DNA of 64,000 bases from Clostridia bacterium UC5.1-1C12. Lineage in GTDB: Bacteria > Bacillota_I > Bacilli_A > Erysipelotrichales > Erysipelotrichaceae. A program made the position numbers and the translations under genes. Where the stretch lies: contig BBZX01000007.1 of NCBI GenBank assembly GCA_001305055.1, forward strand, positions 99,199 through 163,198, read 5' to 3'. Below, piece by piece: positions 58,214 through 64,000 of the stretch (its first letter is position 1; the number at the start of each line of letters is the position of its first letter). The notes beneath the pieces are model-generated. The model ran no database searches, was not told the DNA's origin, and was given only the letters and a program-made list of their open reading frames with translations.

Positions 58214-60739
58214 ACCTTCCATTTCCTTTTCAAATTTTTCTCTGTATATCTTGTAAACTGCTGAATCTGCATTTCTTATATCTTCATTGACAATATATTT
58301 ATCATATAAATCTTGTTTTTCCGCATCGCTGAGCGGTAAACCATCAATATAATCTCGCGTTAATATAGCTTTTGAATATTTAATAGTTCCACCATTAGCA
58401 TTTTTCAGACTTTCGATTGCTTTCAGTTCATACACTTTTTCAAGTGCTGTTTTATTTCCCAGATCATCTTTCAACATTTGGAAGGTATCAGTATCCTTAA
58501 CGCTCAATGTTTTATAATCACCTTCCCAATAGTTTTGCGCTTCCGGAAAAGATGAAGAACCGCCAATGAATGCTCTTGCAAGATTTAATGGGTTTTGATC
58601 AATCGTATACTTCAGCTTATCGCCATCATCTGTGTATTGATATGCAGCACCTTGTGCATAGTCATGTAATCCTGACATGGTTTTATTAAGCTGCCCAGCT
58701 CCAAATGGCAACATCCAGTAACTAGCAGGTTTGATAGCTTGATTATACAAAATATCCAGTTTCTTTCTATCATCAATCTCCGGATTGAGTAAATCTAATA
58801 ATTTTTCTGGATTTTTAGGAATTGCTCCAGCTATAGGCAAACGTCCTCCACCTGTTATATTGCCAATAAATGGCAGCTCTCCACCAACATCCGAGAGTAT
58901 CATTGTAGCCTTTTCACTGTTTCTTAATTCTGAATCATTAAGCACTCCCCATGCATCAAATGCCATATCAATAGGATCAAGAGCTGGTCTGCGACCAAAC
59001 AAGAACTCATATCCTGTATTGAACAGCCATGAAGAAACTGCAATATTAAATAATGCAATCAATAAAGCTTTTATAGCTTCGTCTTGTTTAGCGCGTGGAA
59101 GATCCTTAAACAAATATCTTAACTGATTGTTTTGTTCAAGTTGAAATTGAGTAAATGCTTTAGTGATTGGATTTTTAACATTAAACAGTATTGGCATAGC
59201 TCCTTTGGAACGATCAGCAATCAATCCAGCTGCATAAGCATCGGCATTTTTCATTGCCTCTGTATCCGACATTCCATTTTCGATATTTTGATAATATTTA
59301 GCTCTTGTGACAACCTCAGAAGTAAAATTATCAATTATTTGCATTCCTTTTGACAACTTATCCACAATTTTTTGCATATCTGTTTTGTATAGATTCTCAC
59401 TGCCTAAACGGTTAGTCATGAAGGCTGAGCGACTGTTAAAATTATCACTTAGCGCTTTGCTGTTTACCACATCATACATTGCTTTTGAGATATTTTGCGA
59501 TGAGCACTCTCCTGTTGCCTGAGCAATAGGTATAAAATTAGTTACCCAAGAACTAGGGTTAACAGCCACCATGTTTCCAGCAACTCTATTTGATAAGTCC
59601 TTAGATAATCTATACATTCCACGTCCCATGTTATATTCCCAGGTACGATCCTCTACAGATTTTTTACCGGCAAGATCATTTGTATAACGATTAAGCCATG
59701 TTACAAAACCTCCAAATTTTCCCGTTGTTTCCCTATCCCTAAATAATTCACTGATTTTTGATTGACGCTCATCTTCACTCAATTCTCCATCATTATTTAT
59801 ATCATCAATCTGCGCTTTTAATCCCTCATCGCTGTTTTGATAGCGAATGGTTTCTTCTAATGCACGTAAATTTTGTATATTATCAGTATGAAAAATCACA
59901 TTAGATACACCGTCAATGTAATTATCAAAACCTCTGACAGCATCAAAAACAGTCTTATCACTGTGACGTTGTAAAGCATTGGCAAAAAATTGTTTTCCTG
60001 GCTTAAATGTTTCGGTAATGCCTGCCAAAGATGTGCCTAGATTATCCAAATCATTTTTTGGATTTAACATCCTTTTCAGAGTTTCAAGCACACTGCTTTC
60101 TTGTTCAACAAAATGTGGAAAATAATCTTTTCTGACTTCAATAGGATTATATCCATTTTTCACTAATACTTCATTCACTTTTGATATTAATTCCGCATAA
60201 ACTGTCCTAAGCTCATTGACGGCATGTTGTATTCTATCTAAATCATATCCAGCATTAACAACATCAGCAGCAGTCATATCTCCAGCAGGATCACCATAAC
60301 GTTGTACAACTTCGGATTCTTTTTGTGTTAGGTTAAGATCAGCAATGCGTTTGCGATATTCGTTTTTAAATTTAGTTCTAGCTGCTTCTGCAAGATGAAT
60401 AGGCTCAAAATAGTGACCATTAATTGCTTTTGCTTCATCATTATTGCCCACAACATCAATAATGTTTCTCTCAGCTGTTTCCATAGTGTATTGAAAACCC
60501 ATTTTCTTTTCTTTCCACATAGACATACTTTTAATAAATTCTTTGGCAGTATTTATATGTTCTTGGCGTATTGCTTTTTTATAATCTTTTTTTACTGCCC
60601 TCGCTTGATCCAGCGGCTGCTTTGCTTCGACTATTTTTCTGACATTATCTATATTCACATTTTTGATGTCTTTATATTCTAGTTGACCTTTAGATATGAG
60701 ATCAGCATAAGTTTTTTCCTTTTGAGTAAAAAGGCTCAT
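58205..60739 (-). CDS. giant phage polyvalent protein, C-terminal segment (LPD38-like)
   Basis: 844 residues in one open frame; probably the C-terminal part of a single chain of about 1830 residues starting at 63703. Mostly helical. The stretch VKNPITKAFTQFQLEQNNQLRYLFKDLP followed by a hydrophobic AIKALLIALFNIAVSSWLFNTGYEFLFG resembles the large polyvalent protein-associated domain LPD38 of phage virion proteins. FKPGKQFFANALQRH and MVAVNPSSWVTNFIPIAQATGE fit the same class. The junction with the preceding segment near 60725 looks like one extra T (NEPF to TQKEKTYADLISKG). Such proteins are packaged in virions and injected with the DNA; that is family knowledge, not shown here. Confidence 0.72.
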   Translation of the reverse strand: MSLFTQKEKTYADLISKGQLEYKDIKNVNIDNVRKIVEAKQPLDQARAVKKDYKKAIRQEHINTAKEFIKSMSMWKEKKMGFQYTMETAERNIIDVVGNNDEAKAINGHYFEPIHLAEAARTKFKNEYRKRIADLNLTQKESEVVQRYGDPAGDMTAADVVNAGYDLDRIQHAVNELRTVYAELISKVNEVLVKNGYNPIEVRKDYFPHFVEQESSVLETLKRMLNPKNDLDNLGTSLAGITETFKPGKQFFANALQRHSDKTVFDAVRGFDNYIDGVSNVIFHTDNIQNLRALEETIRYQNSDEGLKAQIDDINNDGELSEDERQSKISELFRDRETTGKFGGFVTWLNRYTNDLAGKKSVEDRTWEYNMGRGMYRLSKDLSNRVAGNMVAVNPSSWVTNFIPIAQATGECSSQNISKAMYDVVNSKALSDNFNSRSAFMTNRLGSENLYKTDMQKIVDKLSKGMQIIDNFTSEVVTRAKYYQNIENGMSDTEAMKNADAYAAGLIADRSKGAMPILFNVKNPITKAFTQFQLEQNNQLRYLFKDLPRAKQDEAIKALLIALFNIAVSSWLFNTGYEFLFGRRPALDPIDMAFDAWGVLNDSELRNSEKATMILSDVGGELPFIGNITGGGRLPIAGAIPKNPEKLLDLLNPEIDDRKKLDILYNQAIKPASYWMLPFGAGQLNKTMSGLHDYAQGAAYQYTDDGDKLKYTIDQNPLNLARAFIGGSSSFPEAQNYWEGDYKTLSVKDTDTFQMLKDDLGNKTALEKVYELKAIESLKNANGGTIKYSKAILTRDYIDGLPLSDAEKQDLYDKYIVNEDIRNADSAVYKIYREKFEKEMEGKK

Positions 60740-62094
60740 TCATCACACGATTATAATCTCGTTCTAAGCCTTTCATCTGATCCATAGTTGCTTTATATGC
60801 TTCATAATTAACAGATTCTTTCTGTGTGTTTTTTGATATATTTTCACCATGAATTTTCTGAAAGCGTTCCATCTTAGATAGATAGTCATTTAAAGCCTTA
60901 TGGAAATCTTCTCGATACCCTTCTTTATAGAGATTTGCGTCAGTATCTCTTAAAGATTTATTACGTGGCTGCAGCTCGTCAGCAACATCAAGCATAGCAT
61001 ACAGTTGATCAGCTTCATTGTTGATGGTTTCGTCAAACAATTCAGGATATGCATTAGCCAGCTCATTATAAAACGAATCAATGCTGCGACCATCTTTCTG
61101 CATACCCACTAACCGCTTAGCTTCATAACAATAATCATTATAGGCTGTTTTACCTAAAGCACGTTTTGCCATTTCAATATCTAAACCAGCTTCTTTTAAA
61201 TGCCTTGTAAGTTCTGGGTATAAATCATACATTGTGGTATCTTTGGTTTGACCAATATCCCACGCCTTATCAAATAATGCATCTGCGGCTTTACTGTCTA
61301 TCTTTCCGGTTGTTTGCAATGATTCCTTCAATTTCAAAATTTCATATTTTAATTCATTATTCACATCTGAACGACTGATGCCAAATGTATCTTGTAGAGT
61401 TTTTGATAATTGTGTAAATGCTCGATGTTCTGAATCTTGTATTTGCTTTGTTTTTACTGCTGTTTGATCATTATTATTTGTTGGTTCTGTGGCTGGATTG
61501 ATTGTTCCATAGCCCCCATTTTGCCCGTTTTCTTTTGTTGAGAAAAACAAACCATCTTCCTTTGCAATCATTGACTTTGTTGATTTAATCTTCTTAGCAT
61601 TTTCTGCATTGGTCCTACGATAAACTGTAACATATCCATTTTCATCAACTTCACCATTTACCGTTTGAATTTGATCAATCATATCCTGTGCATCAAGTAA
61701 ATCATCACCCGATATTCTTTCTGCCAATTTTGGTTTGGCAGATTGCACATCATTGCTAATACGGCCAGAATTTGATATAATATTAGTATCAATAGGAGGT
61801 GTTGACATGGATATATTTTTAGTAACAGAAGGTGGAAAATTGGTTGACTGGTCTAACGTAGAACCATTAGAATTTACTAATGGTGCTTGGCGTGAATATG
61901 ATGGATTTTGTGGCGAACTGTTTGAAGCCAAACGCATTTCTAAAGAAGAAGCTATGCGCATTTCTTCTGGTGTCAATCCACCTACAAATTCATCCCACAT
62001 CTCATAAGATAAGAGATAATCAGCTTTCATTTGTGCTACTTCAGACAATGATAGCTTTTTTTTGTCCTCATTTCTCCACTTATCATATATAGCA
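60702..62094 (-). CDS. giant phage polyvalent protein, middle segment with ADP-ribosyltransferase-like part
   Basis: Continues the frame DTDAIYDKWRNEDKKKLSLSEVAQMK down to the break at 60725. The segment GYVTVYRRTNAENAKKIKST, then EDGLFFSTKENGQNGGYG, has the spacing of an ADP-ribosyltransferase fold: an Arg in a VYRRT strand, then F-x-S-T. The final catalytic Glu motif is not obvious. The rest is low-complexity (Ser/Pro/Asn-rich linker around 62-130) and helical, with AYPELFDETINNEADQLYAMLDVADEL. The ART call is tentative. Confidence 0.6.
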
Positions 62095-62398
62095 TCAGTA
62101 TCTTTTTTTTATTTTCCATGCTTTTGGAGTGGTTAATTGAACTTCAACATTCACACCATCTTTATTAAAGGTTACATGTAACCCTCTATAACCTGTTTGA
62201 CCATTCAATGGATTAATCAAGGCATTTTCCACGTTTACCTTACCGTAAATCTGTTCAAGTCTATTAATAACGTTTGAGGCATCAGCTATCGAATCCATTT
62301 TAATAGCAAATCTCGCATGATCCTTAATATTCTTAAAATCGTAATCAGGTTTTTCGACTCTTTTTCTATTTATCTTATTAACAAGGCTATTAACTGAT
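62095..62398 (-). CDS. giant phage polyvalent protein, RelA/SpoT-like segment
   Basis: After the break near 62408 the correct frame reads GPKSVNSLVNKINRKRVEKP, then NIKDHARFAIKM, IINRLEQIYGKV-type helix, TGYRGLHVTFNKDG and VNVEVQLTTPKAWKIKK. This is the pattern of the RelA/SpoT synthetase fold: K-S-x-x-S near the start, an Asp in the D-x-x-R strand, G-Y-x-x-L-H, and the catalytic Glu in V-E-V-Q-L-T. A second break in an A8 run near 62105 leads into DTDAIYDKW. It belongs to the same chain as its neighbours. Confidence 0.62.
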
Positions 62399-63703
62399 TT
62401 AGGACCAGGATTTTATTACGTTTTCTTTTCCAAATGTTTCTGATAGATAATTACCTATTTCATCCTGTACTTTTCCAGCTCTAATGTTAACATTTTTAGC
62501 AGCATTGACCAGATCAGTTGTCTTGTTACCGGTATTTTCATTATATGGCATAAATGGTTCCGAAGCAGGTTTTAAAGGTGTAATTTCTTCTGACTCGCTA
62601 TTATTTTTAAATGGCATATCTGAAATAGCAGAAAAATCTCCATTAACATCTTTTTCGTTAAAATCAGCTTGTATAGAATTATGTACAAATTTGTTTTTTA
62701 ATTTATTAGCACCAATACCTGCAATATCATATAAGCCTCCCATCAATGCCCCCATTTGCATTTGTTTAATCATTTCGTCTTGATCAAAATTTGCATCAGG
62801 ATCATTAAATGCTTTATCAGCAATATAATTAGCAATATATGATACACCTTCCTCCGTAGCCTCACCCCAAGCACCATTAGCAATTTGTGCTATGATTCTG
62901 TTGGCACTGGAAGGATCAGTTTTCATAATTTTATTCAAACGCCCAAATGTTCCAATTGGTGATAAATTGATACCAGTTTCGATGCCATTAGTAATCGCCC
63001 CTCTCAATTGCGCTTCATTACGATCTGTGCCTTTGGACATTAATGATAATTGTTTATCCGCACCCAAACCTGCACCAGACAATACTGCACCAGAACCAGG
63101 CATTATTACATTAGCAGCAATATTAGGCAGCATTTTAACTAAACCAATACCTGCCTCGCCTGCTACTTTCCACCCTCCAGATAGCCCTTCTGTAGCTTTG
63201 GCTTGTGATTGAACGCTCTCTTGATAAAGTTTCAGTGCTAACGCATCCCGCGCTTGCATAATATTTTCATCATCTTTTGTCTTAGGCTTTATTAAGCCTA
63301 ATGGATCGCCAGCTGGCGTGCTTAAGCCATATTTATCTATGAATCCAAAATCAGCAGCATTATTGGAATAGATTGCACCTTTAGCCATTGAACCTTTTAC
63401 AATACTCTCAGCAGCATTATTCATATATTTAAACATGCTTGGAGGTGTAGTAGGCTGATTATTATAATAAGGGATACTCGACTGAGTACCCCCTTGATTA
63501 ACAGATTGATCATTAAGTGCTTCATAATATGGCAGCATAGCTTGCTGTTCTTGTTTAACTTTGTTTTCACCTATTGCATTTAACTGCTGTGCTCGCTGTT
63601 GTCCTTGTTTTCTACTTAATTCAGTTTGATTTCTAATCTCATCAAAATCGTGATCACTGAATGATCTCAATTTCTTCAAAAACGATGATTCACTATATGC
63701 CAT
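62399..63703 (-). CDS. giant phage polyvalent protein, N-terminal segment
   Basis: 434 residues from an ATG with a strong AGGAGG site. Gln-rich start (ELSRKQGQQRAQQLNAIGENK), then Gly/Ala-rich hydrophobic stretches (AGEAGIGLVKMLPNIAANVIMPGSGAVLSG) that could insert in membranes, then WGEATEEGVSYIANYIADKA, a motif seen in phage internal virion proteins. The stop at 62399 comes from an apparent extra base near 62408; VIKS should continue GPKSVNSLVNK. It follows a small gene by 12 bases on the same strand. Confidence 0.65.
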   Translation of the reverse strand: MAYSESSFLKKLRSFSDHDFDEIRNQTELSRKQGQQRAQQLNAIGENKVKQEQQAMLPYYEALNDQSVNQGGTQSSIPYYNNQPTTPPSMFKYMNNAAESIVKGSMAKGAIYSNNAADFGFIDKYGLSTPAGDPLGLIKPKTKDDENIMQARDALALKLYQESVQSQAKATEGLSGGWKVAGEAGIGLVKMLPNIAANVIMPGSGAVLSGAGLGADKQLSLMSKGTDRNEAQLRGAITNGIETGINLSPIGTFGRLNKIMKTDPSSANRIIAQIANGAWGEATEEGVSYIANYIADKAFNDPDANFDQDEMIKQMQMGALMGGLYDIAGIGANKLKNKFVHNSIQADFNEKDVNGDFSAISDMPFKNNSESEEITPLKPASEPFMPYNENTGNKTTDLVNAAKNVNIRAGKVQDEIGNYLSETFGKENVIKSWS

Positions 63704-63715
63704 ATTAGATACCTC

Positions 63716-64000
63716 CTATTTTAACAAACCTAAGCGTCTTGCTATTGCTTTTGCTTCTTCATCATTTGCTCCCCATTCATGGATTAAATTAAAAATCTCG
63801 TTCTCTGTTGGTGCTCGTCCTAAATCTTGATAAAATTTACGTTGAGCATATACAACTGCATTATTGATTTTCTGCTCATCAAATGTATTTTGTTCAACAC
63901 CTGCTGAAGAACCTGATTTAGAACCACTACTGCCGCCTGAATAAGTCCTTGCCGCAGCTGCCTGCAATGCCTGCTGTGCCGCTAATGCGTCTTGCTGCTT
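63716..64000 (-). CDS. phage-like protein, C-terminal part (runs off the window)
   Basis: At least 94 residues. The visible part is Gln/Ala-rich (QQDALAAQQALQAAAAR), followed by a Gly/Ser linker (YSGGSSGSKSGSSAG) and a small helical C-terminal domain, NNAVVYAQRKFYQDLGRAPTENEIFNLIHEWG. The open frame continues past the right edge. Its place before the giant gene suggests a virion or tail-associated protein. Confidence 0.6.
   Translation of the reverse strand, partial: KQQDALAAQQALQAAAARTYSGGSSGSKSGSSAGVEQNTFDEQKINNAVVYAQRKFYQDLGRAPTENEIFNLIHEWGANDEEAKAIARRLGLLK

Overview
The window looks like chromosome of a low-to-moderate-GC gut Firmicute. Gene content best fits the Erysipelotrichia: many PTS loci, PRD-type regulators, T-box leaders, an RpoN/LevR system, and an M29 aminopeptidase next to amino-sugar genes. 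This placement comes from gene content only; no 16S rRNA is present. Most genes lie on the minus strand. Two tRNA genes (Ile-GAT, His-GTG) are present. I saw no rRNA, CRISPR array or complete insertion sequence.

Layout. 1-500: start of thrS with its T-box leader. 560-5570: minus-strand amino-sugar/sugar run (nagA, HAD phosphatase, mutarotase-like protein, ROK kinase, M29 aminopeptidase). 5780-6480: orphan DNase I/CdtB-like nuclease. 6600-11475: YtrA-type GntR repressor, ABC permease, exported protein and ATPase, then ygiQ. 11550-14710: three-gene glycerol-3-phosphate-dehydrogenase-like operon under a promoter with a cre site. 14900-17320: tRNA-Ile, bcp, an unknown gene, an HD protein and a DMT transporter. 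17350-22720: cellobiose-type PTS (EIIA, GH1, EIIC, EIIB) with a divergent PRD activator. 22750-29590: mannose-family PTS with a sigma-54 promoter, its LevR activator, rpoN and a second EIIB. 29610-34080: an apparently inactive signal peptidase paralogue, CPBP protease, sirtuin and several small proteins. 34080-38330: metQ with Met T-box, and a two-component system ending in a tiny membrane peptide. 38490-50750: housekeeping and mixed genes (cyclodeaminase, pncB, tag, nitroreductase, EAL phosphodiesterase, ABC exporter). 50720-56300: second beta-glucoside locus (PfkB kinase, EIIBC, GH1, divergent PRD regulator). 56300-56880: remnant of a Tad/Flp pilus locus. 56880-64000: AT-rich, phage-like segment dominated by a giant polyvalent-type protein of about 1830 residues with RelA/SpoT-like and ADP-ribosyltransferase-like parts.

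A dominating technical feature is about 40 single-base indels that break roughly 25 otherwise well-conserved genes, mostly at homopolymers. In each case the missing part of the protein continues in another frame. I treat these as probable consensus errors of an unpolished assembly and annotate the full span of each gene, giving the position of each break.

The carbohydrate genes form a coherent picture: three PTS systems of different families, each beside its own PRD-type regulator, two 6-phospho-beta-glucosidases, amino-sugar catabolism, and CcpA-like control of a glycerol-3-phosphate oxidation operon. The most interesting items are the giant phage polyvalent protein, the signal peptidase paralogue lacking both catalytic residues, the self-contained sigma-54/LevR circuit, and two pairs of divergent promoters built on shared or overlapping -35 elements.
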